From NCBI GenBank assembly GCA_000405805.1, contig ASPJ01000006.1, positions 1-50,756 on the forward strand: 50,756 nt of DNA, read 5' to 3'. This document shows positions 17,627-26,587 of this stretch, piece after piece. Position 1 is the first letter of the stretch; every line of letters starts with the position of its first letter. Both the position numbers and the translations under genes were made by a program. The notes beneath the pieces were generated by a model. The model worked only from the letters and a program-made list of their open reading frames with translations. It did no database searches and was not told where the DNA came from. This stretch comes from Fidelibacterota bacterium SCGC AAA003-L08. Lineage in GTDB: Bacteria; Fidelibacterota; Marinisomatia; SCGC-AAA003-L08; D37C17.

Positions 17627-19819
17627 ATGGTCATCAGCAAGTTAAACAGTTATCTATCTGGAAAATCAAATAAATTCCCTTCAGATTTCAATAAAATCAT
17701 TAAAGAAATAAATTTTGATTCAGTTGACAAGGATTCTCAATTAGATTTATTATGGAAGGCTTATAATATTGGAACCAATGCACATAAAGATCAATTAAGA
17801 AAATCTGGAAAACCATATTTTTCCCATTGCGTAGAAGTTGCACATACCTTGGCAAAATGGAAGATGGATTTAGATACAATTACAGCGGGCTTATTACATG
17901 ATACTATTGAAGATACTGCTATAACAAAACAAGACATTGTAGAAACTTTCAATGAGGATATAGCAGCATTAGTTGAAGGAGTATCAAAATTATCAGGAAT
18001 TAAATTTAATAGCCGTCAAGCAAAACAAGCTGAAAATTTTATGAAAATGTTTCTATCTGTTGCTAAGGATTTAAGAGTTATTATTATAAAATTTGCTGAT
18101 CGATTACATAATATGCATACTATTAGTTATCTCCCTAAAATAAAACAAAGACGAATTGCTATTGAAACTAGAGATGTATTTGCTCCATTGGCTCATAGGC
18201 TTGGAATGAATCAATTGAAAATTGAACTAGAAGATTTAGTGTTTAAAACAATTAACCCAGATGAATATCGTGATATTGATAAAAAACTTAAGGTTACAAG
18301 AAAACAGAGAGAAAAATATATTAATAAATTTATCAAGCCTATCCAAGAGGAAGTAGAAAATTCTAAAATAGATATAAATATATTTGGGAGGGCAAAACAT
18401 TATTATTCAATCTTATCAAAAATGAATCATAGAGATAAATCCTTTGATGAAATTTTTGATTTATTTGCAATTAGAATAATTGTAGCTAAAATTGAAGAAT
18501 GTTATGCCGTTTTAGGTATAGTTCATCAGCTTTATACTCCTTTGCAAGATAGGTTTAAGGATTATATTGCTACTCCTAAGAGTAATGGTTATAGATCAAT
18601 TCATACAACTGTATTTGGAGAAGAGGGTAAAATGGTAGAGGTCCAAATAAGGACTGAAGAGATGAACCAAACTGCTGAAATAGGTGTTGCGGCACATTGG
18701 ATATATAAAGAACAAAAATCCGGGGTATCTAACTTAGACCAACGTATGTCATGGTTGCGAGATTTAGTTGAAATTTTACAGAGTGAAGAAAAAGACCCTG
18801 ATGAATTTTTAAAATTATTAAAGATTGATTTATTTGAAGATGAAATATTTGTATTTTCTCCAAAAGGTGATGTTTCACAGCTTCCAACTGGTTCATCACC
18901 TATAGATTTTGCTTTTGATGTACATACTCAAGTAGGGTTACATTGTTCTGGAGCAAAAATTAATGGGAAAATAGCACCTTTAAATACGAAGTTAAAAAAT
19001 GGAGATTCAATTGAAATAATAACATCTGATAATCAGCTACCTAATGATGCTTGGCTGAAACTGGTAAAGACAGCTAAAGCTAAATCCCATATTAAAAGAT
19101 GTATTAAAAAGAAACAATTAGATCAGAGCATTAAATTAGGTAAAGAGATAATAGAAAAGGGACTGAGAAAGTTTGGAAAAATAAGTTTATTAAAAAATAT
19201 AAAATCAAATCCAGAACTATTAGGGCATAACAATGAAGACTTAATATACTCAGATGTTGCGGACGGACAATTAACTGTTCATGATATAATTCAAAAATAT
19301 TTTCCTGATACACCCGAAGAATATCAAGATAGAAAATCACCTGAATCATTAACTCAAAAATTTTTAAATAAAGCAAGAGGTATAGCTAAAGGCGTTACAG
19401 TTGATGGAGTTTCAAATACATTAATTGCTTTCGCAAAATGTTGCAGTCCAATTCCAGGCGATGAAATTATAGGATATATTACAAGAGGTAGGGGTGTAAC
19501 TATACATATTTGTAGTTGTCCTAATATTCCTTCATTATCGAATGAAAATAGATTCATAGATGTTGAATGGGATGTCAGTTCAAAAACATTGTTTATTGTA
19601 CGTTTAAAAATAGTATGTGAAGATAGAAAGAATATAGTAAGAGACATAACCGAAGTAATATCTAATTTTAGTATGAATATTCAGAGTATTGATATGAAAG
19701 CTAAAGATGGTTTAGGCTACTGTACGTTGATTTTAGAAACTAGAGATACAAAACAATTATTAAGAGTTAAAAAGAAAATTAAAGAGATACCAAATGTTAT
19801 TAATCTGGAAAGAATATAA
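17627..19819 (+). CDS. spoT: RelA/SpoT bifunctional (p)ppGpp synthetase/hydrolase
   Basis: A 730-residue long RSH protein that controls the stringent response. The hydrolase HD domain has H67 (FSHCVEVA), HD at 91-92 and ED at 95-96, all intact. The synthetase domain has DLFAIRIIV, the KDYIATPKSNGYRSIHTTV loop and EVQIRTEEMN. A TGS domain follows (VFSPKGDVSQLP) and then the CC/zinc-finger segment with KCCSPIPGDEIIGYIT. A C-terminal ACT domain ends the protein. Both catalytic halves look active, so it is called SpoT/Rel rather than monofunctional RelA. The next gene overlaps its stop. Confidence 0.95.
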   Translation: MVISKLNSYLSGKSNKFPSDFNKIIKEINFDSVDKDSQLDLLWKAYNIGTNAHKDQLRKSGKPYFSHCVEVAHTLAKWKMDLDTITAGLLHDTIEDTAITKQDIVETFNEDIAALVEGVSKLSGIKFNSRQAKQAENFMKMFLSVAKDLRVIIIKFADRLHNMHTISYLPKIKQRRIAIETRDVFAPLAHRLGMNQLKIELEDLVFKTINPDEYRDIDKKLKVTRKQREKYINKFIKPIQEEVENSKIDINIFGRAKHYYSILSKMNHRDKSFDEIFDLFAIRIIVAKIEECYAVLGIVHQLYTPLQDRFKDYIATPKSNGYRSIHTTVFGEEGKMVEVQIRTEEMNQTAEIGVAAHWIYKEQKSGVSNLDQRMSWLRDLVEILQSEEKDPDEFLKLLKIDLFEDEIFVFSPKGDVSQLPTGSSPIDFAFDVHTQVGLHCSGAKINGKIAPLNTKLKNGDSIEIITSDNQLPNDAWLKLVKTAKAKSHIKRCIKKKQLDQSIKLGKEIIEKGLRKFGKISLLKNIKSNPELLGHNNEDLIYSDVADGQLTVHDIIQKYFPDTPEEYQDRKSPESLTQKFLNKARGIAKGVTVDGVSNTLIAFAKCCSPIPGDEIIGYITRGRGVTIHICSCPNIPSLSNENRFIDVEWDVSSKTLFIVRLKIVCEDRKNIVRDITEVISNFSMNIQSIDMKAKDGLGYCTLILETRDTKQLLRVKKKIKEIPNVINLERI

Positions 19820-20130
19820 TGGAGAAAATAACATATACAAAAAAGGATATTGTCAGGAAAGTTTCAAATTATTTAAATATTCCAAAAGATGAAGTAAAAA
19901 TAATTTTAGAGTCAACTTTAAATATAATATCTGATATAATATGTGAAGAAAAATATTTATCACGAATTGAAATAAGAAATTTCGGGGTATTTGAAGTTAA
20001 GAATACTAAAGCAAAGCCTAAAGCAAGAAATCCTAGAACTAATGAAGAAATCTATGTTCCTCCAAGAAGAAAAGTTCAGTATAAACCGGGAAAAAATATT
20101 AAGAAAATATTAAGTAAAGATAGAGGGTGA
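19819..20130 (+). CDS. HU/IHF-family DNA-binding protein
   Basis: A 103-residue nucleoid protein of the HU/IHF family, which bends DNA as a dimer. N-terminal helices (YTKKDIVRKVSNYL) precede the beta arm with IRNFGVFEVKNTKAKPKARNPRTNE and IYVPPRRKVQYKPGK. The arm carries the intercalating proline context RNP. It could be HU or an IHF-like paralogue; the family does not separate cleanly in FCB bacteria. It overlaps relA/spoT by one base (TAATG) and lies next to ruvX. Confidence 0.92.
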   Translation: MEKITYTKKDIVRKVSNYLNIPKDEVKIILESTLNIISDIICEEKYLSRIEIRNFGVFEVKNTKAKPKARNPRTNEEIYVPPRRKVQYKPGKNIKKILSKDRG

Positions 20131-20131
20131 A

Positions 20132-20557
20132 TTGAATAGAATCATGTCTATTGATTATGGAGATAAGCGTGTGGGTATTGCCCTGTCAGATCCAATGCAT
20201 ACGATATCATATCCTTTATGTACAATCAGACAGATTAACCAAGAAGATTTGATTGATAAAATACTAGAGATTGCAAATGAAAAAAATGTTAATAAAATTA
20301 TCATTGGGTTGCCTATTTCAATGTCAGGAAAATATTCAGAACAAACTAAGAAGGTATTATCTTTCAAAGATCTATTCATAAAAGAATTATCTAATCAAGA
20401 TATAGATATTACCATTGATACATTGGATGAAAGATTAAGTTCAGTATCTGCGATGGATATTATGATTAAACAAGGAATTAAAACAGGGCATAACAAAGGG
20501 AAAATAGATCAATTGTCTGCAGCTATTATACTGCAAGAGTATCTTGATTCAAAATAG
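20132..20557 (+). CDS. ruvX: Holliday junction resolvase-like protein RuvX (YqgF)
   Basis: A 141-residue YqgF/RuvX RNase H-fold nuclease, implicated in 16S rRNA 5'-end processing and Holliday junction resolution. The first metal site is IDYGDKRVGIALSD, with IIGLPISMSG in the middle, TLDERLSS and the late IDQLSAAIILQ aspartate. TTG at 20132 fits the family start (NRIMSIDYG); ATG at 20144 would remove the first strand. It follows the HU-like gene without space and runs straight into lnt. Confidence 0.92.
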   Translation: MNRIMSIDYGDKRVGIALSDPMHTISYPLCTIRQINQEDLIDKILEIANEKNVNKIIIGLPISMSGKYSEQTKKVLSFKDLFIKELSNQDIDITIDTLDERLSSVSAMDIMIKQGIKTGHNKGKIDQLSAAIILQEYLDSK

Positions 20558-22042
20558 ATGAAATATACGTGGATTCTTTTATCAGCATTATTGATGGGAT
20601 TTTCTCAGCATTCTGTTGAATACGGTTGGCTGGCTTGGTTCTCATTACTCCCTTTTATTAAATTTTTAGATCATCCTAATTATTCTTTTAGACAAAGGAT
20701 ATATATGGGAATAATTTGGGGATTCACCTACCATATATCAGTCATTTTCTGGATGTTTTTCAATTTAGGGATGCCAACTAAATTATTGGCACTTATATCT
20801 TTACTAGCCTCTGTATTAATTTTGACTGTTAATACAATTCTAATAGCAATGTTATATTCAATTCTTATAAAAAATAAATTTAATAAGATATATTATTCTC
20901 TTCCAGCAATATGGGTTAGCATAGAATACTTAAAAACTTTTACGGTTTTAGGTTTCCCATGGGTTTCCTTAGCCAACTCCCAGACTGATTATATATTTCT
21001 AGCTCAGAATGTTGAATTTACAGGTATATATGGGATAAGTTTCTGGATAGTTCTAATTAATATTCTAATCTATGATTATTATAAAACTAAACATAATAGA
21101 GTATTAACTATTCTATTAATTACTCTAATAGCCCCATTTATTTCCGGATATTATTTATATCACAAGCAACAACCTACTGTTGGAGATTCAATTAATGCTG
21201 TGATTGTACAACCAAATATTTCTCTAGAAGAAAAACGATTTAAAGTAAATACAGAGGTTGTTAATCAAATAATTAACAATATTCCAGAAAATTCAATAAC
21301 AGATACTACAGATATAGTATTATTCCCAGAAACAGCAATTGCATATTATAGTTTAAAAGACCCTATCTTTAAAAAATTTATATCAAGTAAATTTTCTAAT
21401 CAAAGAACTTCATTGTTATCGGGAATGGTTTATAGAGATAGTAAAAACAGATTATATAATTCAATAATTCATATTCATTCTGATAATATAAACTCTTATA
21501 GTCAAAAAGATATTTATAATAAAATAAAATTAGTTCCTTTGGCTGAATATAATCCATTTCAATCAATTTCAGGGATGAATTCATCAGATATTCCCTTTGG
21601 TACATTTACTAAAGGAGATACATATAAAATTTTTAATATCAATAATCATCAAATCGCAGGTATGATATGCTATGAATCAACTTTTCCTCAATTAAATAGA
21701 AAATTCATTAACCATGGCGCAGAAATATTAATTTATTTTGTAAATGATGGTTGGTATGAGGATCTATATGAGCCAGAACAGCATGCTAGGCAATCAATTT
21801 ATAGAGCAATAGAGTTTAGACGTCCAGTAATTAGATGTGCTAATACTGGGATATCTCAAGTAATTGATAAAAGAGGGAACATAACTCAGAACTTAGAATT
21901 AAATAGTCAGGGAGTAATCTTAGCAAATGTTGTCCCATCATCGCAAATAACATTTTATGCAAAATATGGTGATGTTTTTGCTATAATTAATATATTATTA
22001 ATATTTATTTTATTGGGTATACTTTTGAAGAGAAAAAAATGA
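20558..22042 (+). CDS. lnt: Apolipoprotein N-acyltransferase
   Basis: Lnt adds the third acyl chain to lipoproteins at the inner membrane. The 494 residues begin with about six membrane segments and continue into a periplasmic carbon-nitrogen hydrolase domain. The catalytic triad is visible as Glu258 (LFPETAI), Lys in NKIKLVP (322-328) and Cys371 (GMICYEST). A final membrane helix closes the protein. Lipoproteins that could use it are present in the window (YwqK-like pair, hydrolase at 49.3 kb). It overlaps the next gene by four bases. Confidence 0.95.
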   Translation: MKYTWILLSALLMGFSQHSVEYGWLAWFSLLPFIKFLDHPNYSFRQRIYMGIIWGFTYHISVIFWMFFNLGMPTKLLALISLLASVLILTVNTILIAMLYSILIKNKFNKIYYSLPAIWVSIEYLKTFTVLGFPWVSLANSQTDYIFLAQNVEFTGIYGISFWIVLINILIYDYYKTKHNRVLTILLITLIAPFISGYYLYHKQQPTVGDSINAVIVQPNISLEEKRFKVNTEVVNQIINNIPENSITDTTDIVLFPETAIAYYSLKDPIFKKFISSKFSNQRTSLLSGMVYRDSKNRLYNSIIHIHSDNINSYSQKDIYNKIKLVPLAEYNPFQSISGMNSSDIPFGTFTKGDTYKIFNINNHQIAGMICYESTFPQLNRKFINHGAEILIYFVNDGWYEDLYEPEQHARQSIYRAIEFRRPVIRCANTGISQVIDKRGNITQNLELNSQGVILANVVPSSQITFYAKYGDVFAIINILLIFILLGILLKRKK

Positions 22043-22671
22043 AAAAGATTATTATTTTTATATTATTATTATCCATTCTTTTCCCAAACTCTAAGATTAA
22101 GTCATTAATATTACCGGGTTGGGGTGAATTGTCATATGATAATACGGGGAGAGGTAAACTCTTCTTATATATGGAATCTGCTTTAATAATAAGCGCATAT
22201 ATGTTTAATGATTTAAGTAATAGTTATGAATCAGACTATATAGCTTATGCAAGAATGCATGCTAATGTAAATCTTAAAAATGAAGATTATATGTTTGCTT
22301 TAGATGTAGGTAGCAATGATAATACAGTAAGTTTTAATGATATAAAAGAAAGAAGAAGATCATTAATGATGAGATTAAATTCTCAAGGCAAAATAATAAG
22401 AGAATATAATCGTGAAATCTATCCTGAAGGTATACAGTATGATTGGGATTGGGATGCAGATTCAAATAGAAAAAAATTCAATTCTATGAGGATAAAAAGT
22501 ATCAATTATGAGAAATATGTGACCTTTGCATTGACAGGAATGATTTTAAATAGGATTATATCATTTATTGATGTTATGATTCTAGAAAGAAATGTAAATA
22601 CAAAAATTTCATCATTAGTAATTCCAAAAGGATATGATGGTTTGGAATTACAATTATATATTAAATTTTAA
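22039..22671 (+). CDS. Exported protein, DUF5683-like
   Basis: A 210-residue protein with a signal peptide (MKKIIIFILLLSILFPN) followed by KSLILPGWGELSYDNTGRGK. That phrase resembles the 'LPGWGQ' start of DUF5683-type small membrane proteins of FCB bacteria. A hydrophobic segment follows (LFLYMESALIISAYMF), then a charged helical middle and another hydrophobic segment near 165-185. Function unknown. It overlaps lnt (ATGA) and is the last gene before the tRNA-Arg and the accessory array. Confidence 0.6.
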   Translation: MKKIIIFILLLSILFPNSKIKSLILPGWGELSYDNTGRGKLFLYMESALIISAYMFNDLSNSYESDYIAYARMHANVNLKNEDYMFALDVGSNDNTVSFNDIKERRRSLMMRLNSQGKIIREYNREIYPEGIQYDWDWDADSNRKKFNSMRIKSINYEKYVTFALTGMILNRIISFIDVMILERNVNTKISSLVIPKGYDGLELQLYIKF

Positions 22672-22695
22672 TACTTAGAATATATATAATTCAGT

Positions 22696-22769
22696 GCCCT
22701 CGTAGCTCAGTTGGATAGAGCAACGGATTTCTAATCCGTAGGCCACAGGTTCGAATCCTGTCGAGGGTA
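22696..22769 (+). tRNA. tRNA-Arg (anticodon UCU), intact
   Basis: A complete 74-base cloverleaf. The acceptor GCCCTCG pairs with CGAGGGT (G-U at the first pair). The D arm is GCTC/GAGC with GG and the arginine-typical A20. The anticodon stem ACGGA/TCCGT has loop TTTCTAA, so the anticodon is TCT. The variable loop has five bases, and the T arm is ACAGG/CCTGT with TTCGAAT. The discriminator is A and the CCA end is not encoded. This is the only copy in the window with a pairing acceptor stem. Its 3' half is repeated downstream at 26347, 28694, 32320 and 37721, and as a decayed relic at 44179, so it is probably an integration site. Confidence 0.95.
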
Positions 22770-22796
22770 CAAGACACACATTCTTCTCTAATCTAA

Positions 22797-22940
22797 AATA
22801 CCTCCAAATAACCAAATAAATCCAAACATATACCATATGTATCCAAAATGGGGTACACTAATGGGGTGCAGTAGCCTGAATCTCGGGGTTGAGTGGGGTA
22901 CACTTGGGGTATAGGGGGTATGGCTATTTTAGTGTGACAT
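22797..22940 (+). repeat. Array-associated element, copy 1 (GGGGTACAC repeats)
   Basis: The non-coding stretch between the tRNA and the first beta-helix gene. It carries TGGGGTACAC, TGGGGTGCAG and GTGGGGTACAC, then GGGGTAT and GGGGGTAT, after a 'CCAAATAACCAAAT...ATACCATATGTA' block. It aligns with 32405-32560: both contain AATCTCGG, then the third repeat, then GGGGTATGGCTATTTTA. Role unknown; the repeats could be protein-binding sites of an integration system. Confidence 0.6.
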
Positions 22941-22981
22941 GCTAGATTTGATTCTATTAATATAGTAATGTAAATTAGTTT
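22931..22981 (+). promoter_or_regulatory. Shared leader of the beta-helix genes (gene 1 version)
   Basis: Diverged version of a leader found before all four beta-helix genes: GTGACATGC...TTTGATTCTATT...ATGTAAATTAGTTT, then ATG. TGTAAATT sits about seven bases before the start. No Shine-Dalgarno is present. Confidence 0.5.
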
Positions 22982-25900
22982 ATGAATTTTATATTTAAAA
23001 ATTCCCTCTTATTTTTTTTATCAGGACTATATTCGATTACCATTAACATTCCTGATGATTATCCTACTATCCAAGAAGGTATTGATGTTGCCGCCATTGG
23101 AGATACAGTTTTAGTTGCTGATGGAGATTATCAAGAAAATTTAGTAATTAGTAAATCTATTGTACTAGCCAGTCATGCCATTTTTGATGATTTAGATGAC
23201 TGGGTAGCCTATGATGATGTATTCTATGAGCAGTGGGTCATTAATAACTCTCATATTGCAAATACTCGAATTATCGGAAATAATCCCAGTGATGCTGATT
23301 ATGCATCCGTTATTTTAATAACCCCTAATTCAGATACTTGTATATCCCCTGAAATTATTGGTTTTACCATTAAATATGGCACTGGTACGGTTGTATATCG
23401 TTCCGTAGATGATTCTCCTGATAGTGAAAGATATTCAGTACGTTTAGGAGGAGGGATTTTAGCTGATGTATCTGACCCTATAATAAATTATAATTTTTTT
23501 AAACAGAATGGAACTCCCCCAAATGGAGCCCCTACCACTTCTGGTGGGGCTATACAAATAACCAGTAGTTCGGAAGATTGGTCATTTAATGATCGGTTTA
23601 TAGATGCAAATCCTCGTTGTGAAGTGGAGGAATTTCAAATATCTAATAATTTATATGATGATAATGATGCTCAAATTGGGAATTCTTTAGCCAATAAATT
23701 CCATGAGCTTGAATTTGATATGAGTGGAAGTATTTTTGATGTAAGAGCCTGCTCTGCTGATGGAGAAAATCAAGTATCTCCTGCCTGGGTAAAAGTAGAA
23801 AGGACAGCAACTATTGATTATTCAGATATTGAAGGAAATGGTTGTGCCATTACGGCTTCGAATGTATATGTGGATTCTAATATAGATGAGGAATGTTTTG
23901 ATGAGGACTGTGGAACTCCAAATAATCCATTTAAAACTATTACCAGAACAATGGAACTGATACTTCCAACTGAATCTAATCCAATTACCATTCATCTAAC
24001 AGAGGGCACATATAGTCCTGAAACAGGAGAAATTTTTCCTATTATTATATTAGGCTATGTAACTATTGAAGGTCTAGATGAAGAAACAACTATTTTAGAT
24101 GCTATGGAATATAGTGGAGTAATTATCATAGAATCATCTGATTCTATCTATATTAATAATTTAACTATTCAAAATGGAAGGGTTGAAACTGGTGTTTTGT
24201 ATGAAGGTAGCGGTGGCGGACTTTATATTGATAATTCCAATGTAGTTATAAATAATTGCATAATAAAAAACAATACTTCTTCTTTTAATGGTGGAGGAAT
24301 ATCTATCACTGGATCTTCGATTATCAATATATATAACTCAATAATTAAAGAAAATAATGCTGGTATTCCTGTTGAATATAATGATGGGACAACTCAAACA
24401 AGAGGTATGGGTGGTGGTATATATATGGATCATTATCTTAGTGAGCCTAATTATTTAACAATTGAAAATTCTGAAATTACTAATAATTATTGTCGTGGCA
24501 GTGAAAATAATGGTGGAGGTGGCATATTCTCAAATGCAGATACTTTAATTTTCAATAATGTCAATATAACAAATAATGTTTCTGATGATACTGGTGGAGG
24601 TATTGAGATTACTGGATATGATACTTATAATGAATTTAATAATATAGTAATATCTAATAATGAGTCTGCTTCATGGGGTGGCGGAATAGATTGTCGAGCA
24701 TCCATCAATTTCTCTTCGGTAAGTATTGTAAATAATTCTTCTGGAATAGGAGGAGGATTAAATTATATATATGGAATTGATGATTATGGTTCTTTTTATG
24801 GATGTGATATATCATTTAATGAGAATGAACCCTCAAGTATTTATTCAAATAATGCAATGGTTGGTAGGGACCTTTCATCTGGATGGTTTGGATTGGGTAT
24901 GGGGTTCAGTGAAGGAGAAGGTGCATTAGACAATACTCCTGTGATTCATTATCTAGCACTTGATACATTCTCAGTCTCAGCCCCAAATTCACTATTTGCT
25001 TCTCCTGTTGAAAATTTTCAAATAGACAACGATTATCATGTTATTGATCAAATATTGACAGACATATATGTATCAAATGATGGTGATGATTTAAATGTAG
25101 GTGATTCCTATGAGGCTCCTTTAAAAAATTTAAACACCGCCTTTGAGCGTTCTTCAGCATATCCAGATAATCAACAAACCATACATTTATTAAATGGTGA
25201 ATATAATTTTGATTTAAGTGCCTTTGAAGATACTTTGACTTTTTCTGATCAAATATCAGATTTGATACTTTCTATACCTAGTTATGTAACTATCAAAGGT
25301 GAATCTATTAATAATACAATTATTTCATCTGTCAGTAATGATGATGCGACAATGGGGAATAACCCCGGATTTTATTTTCCGCTTTTCTTCCTTTGGGGAA
25401 AGGCAACTAATGTAAATATTGAAAACATCACATTTACAGATAATGAAGCACCCCTTTTCCTAGGATTCTTTGGGATTGGACCTATAACACTTCGGAATAT
25501 CATAATTAGGAATAATGATTTTTATGCCCCTTACATAATTAATGCCGGAAATACTTCTTTCAATCTTATTAATGTAACAATTGCTAAAAATCAATTTGAT
25601 TTAGAAAATAATTTGGGAGAAGAATATGATGGGCTATTTATTTTATCTTCAGGTGAAACTTGGATGAATGGTGATCCAATTGCTTCAACTATCATTAACT
25701 CCATAATCTATGATAATTCAATTACTAATATTCAAACCAATGGACTGATTGTCCTAAATTCTGATATTGAATTGGGAGAGGCTTCATTTGTTCCTATGTT
25801 ACCAGACTATAACCCCTTTGGTAATTCTGATTCTTCTCAAACTATTGATTTGATATATGAAAATAACATCAATACTGATCCTTTATTTGTTAATTCTGAC

Positions 25901-26227
25901 ATGGGTATTCTTGCATTACAAGAAGATTCGCCTTGTATTGATGTAGGAATAGCAGATTTAAATAATTATGGATTAGAAAATATTACAGATTATTATGGTT
26001 TAGCCCCTGATATGGGTGCTATTGAATTTATTGATTGCAGCTCATCATTAGGTGATCTAAATGTTGATGGTACCATAGATATATCAGATATAATTCAAAT
26101 GGTAAACATTATTATGGGATTTACTTCTGCCACTGAAGATGAAATTTGCAGGGCCGATATAAATCAAGATGGCATTATTGATATATTTGATGTTATTATA
26201 ATAATTAATATCATACTCAATCAATAA
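22982..26227 (+). CDS. Secreted beta-helix protein with C-terminal dockerin repeats (array gene 1)
   Basis: A 1081-residue exported protein. The signal peptide is followed by 'ITINIPDDYPTIQEGIDVA', the usual start of DUF1565/pectate-lyase-like right-handed beta-helix proteins. Glycine-rich coils (GGGIYMDHY, NNGGGGIFSNAD, DTGGGIEITG) run through the first 600 residues. A second helix block begins at DIYVSNDGDDLNVGDSYEAPLKNL. Near the C-terminus are SPCIDVG and two EF-hand dockerin repeats, DLNVDGTIDISDIIQMVNII and DINQDGIIDIFDVIIIIN. No catalytic motif is recognised; adhesion, surface display or glycan binding are possible. It is the most diverged of the four paralogues, and its dockerin differs from those of genes 2-4. 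Confidence 0.85.
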   Translation: MNFIFKNSLLFFLSGLYSITINIPDDYPTIQEGIDVAAIGDTVLVADGDYQENLVISKSIVLASHAIFDDLDDWVAYDDVFYEQWVINNSHIANTRIIGNNPSDADYASVILITPNSDTCISPEIIGFTIKYGTGTVVYRSVDDSPDSERYSVRLGGGILADVSDPIINYNFFKQNGTPPNGAPTTSGGAIQITSSSEDWSFNDRFIDANPRCEVEEFQISNNLYDDNDAQIGNSLANKFHELEFDMSGSIFDVRACSADGENQVSPAWVKVERTATIDYSDIEGNGCAITASNVYVDSNIDEECFDEDCGTPNNPFKTITRTMELILPTESNPITIHLTEGTYSPETGEIFPIIILGYVTIEGLDEETTILDAMEYSGVIIIESSDSIYINNLTIQNGRVETGVLYEGSGGGLYIDNSNVVINNCIIKNNTSSFNGGGISITGSSIINIYNSIIKENNAGIPVEYNDGTTQTRGMGGGIYMDHYLSEPNYLTIENSEITNNYCRGSENNGGGGIFSNADTLIFNNVNITNNVSDDTGGGIEITGYDTYNEFNNIVISNNESASWGGGIDCRASINFSSVSIVNNSSGIGGGLNYIYGIDDYGSFYGCDISFNENEPSSIYSNNAMVGRDLSSGWFGLGMGFSEGEGALDNTPVIHYLALDTFSVSAPNSLFASPVENFQIDNDYHVIDQILTDIYVSNDGDDLNVGDSYEAPLKNLNTAFERSSAYPDNQQTIHLLNGEYNFDLSAFEDTLTFSDQISDLILSIPSYVTIKGESINNTIISSVSNDDATMGNNPGFYFPLFFLWGKATNVNIENITFTDNEAPLFLGFFGIGPITLRNIIIRNNDFYAPYIINAGNTSFNLINVTIAKNQFDLENNLGEEYDGLFILSSGETWMNGDPIASTIINSIIYDNSITNIQTNGLIVLNSDIELGEASFVPMLPDYNPFGNSDSSQTIDLIYENNINTDPLFVNSDMGILALQEDSPCIDVGIADLNNYGLENITDYYGLAPDMGAIEFIDCSSSLGDLNVDGTIDISDIIQMVNIIMGFTSATEDEICRADINQDGIIDIFDVIIIINIILNQ

Positions 26228-26231
26228 ATAA

Positions 26232-26300
26232 CCTCAAATAACCAAACAGATTCAAATGCTATCATACCTATGCAAAAAAGGGTACACCAAAAGGGTACAG
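26232..26300 (+). repeat. Array-associated element, copy 2 (AAGGGTACA repeats)
   Basis: Directly after gene 1: CAAATAACCAAACAGA, CAAATGCTAT and ACCTATGCAAAAA, then AAGGGTACAC and AAGGGTACAG. The same block follows the stop of the ASST-like gene at 35.2 kb with different short repeats. From here to 26346 I see nothing else. Confidence 0.6.
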
Positions 26301-26346
26301 TGTTGACAGAAAAGATAAATTCCTTGACGACAAAAAGAAGTTAGGG

Positions 26347-26394
26347 AACGGATTTCTAATCCGTAGGCCACAGGTTCAAATCCTGTCGAGGGTA
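26347..26394 (+). repeat. tRNA-Arg 3' fragment, copy B
   Basis: 48 bases identical to the 3' half of the intact tRNA-Arg from the anticodon stem (AACGGA) to the discriminator, except TTCAAAT for TTCGAAT. Identity starts at the anticodon stem, as expected if strand exchange of an integrating element occurred in the anticodon arm. It lacks the D arm and 5' acceptor, so it is not functional. Confidence 0.9.
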
Positions 26395-26424
26395 CAAGAC
26401 CTTAATTCTCCTCTAATAAGAAAC

Positions 26425-26525
26425 ACCCCAAGATAGCCAAATGTATACCAAATAATACCATATATAGTTATAAAAAGGTACCAATTTAGGGTACCATTGG
26501 CCAAAACTCGCAACTCAAAGGTACC
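26425..26525 (+). repeat. Array-associated element, copy 3 (AAGGTACCA repeats)
   Basis: Follows tRNA fragment B. It carries CCAAATGTATACCAAATAAT, then AAAGGTACCA, TAGGGTACCA and AAAGGTACCA at spacings like those of copies 1 and 4. No coding potential seen. Confidence 0.55.
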
Positions 26526-26535
26526 AAAACCTTTC

Positions 26536-26587
26536 TATGTGATATACTGCATTTGTTTCTATTATAGTTTTAGTGTAAATTCTCTTT
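26536..26587 (+). promoter_or_regulatory. Shared leader of the beta-helix genes (gene 2 version)
   Basis: TATGTGATATACTGCATTTG, TTTCTATT and then TGTAAATTCTCTTT before ATG. Matches the leaders at 28770 and 37798 closely. Lacks a Shine-Dalgarno. Likely promoter plus 5' untranslated region; the boxes cannot be assigned with confidence. Confidence 0.55.
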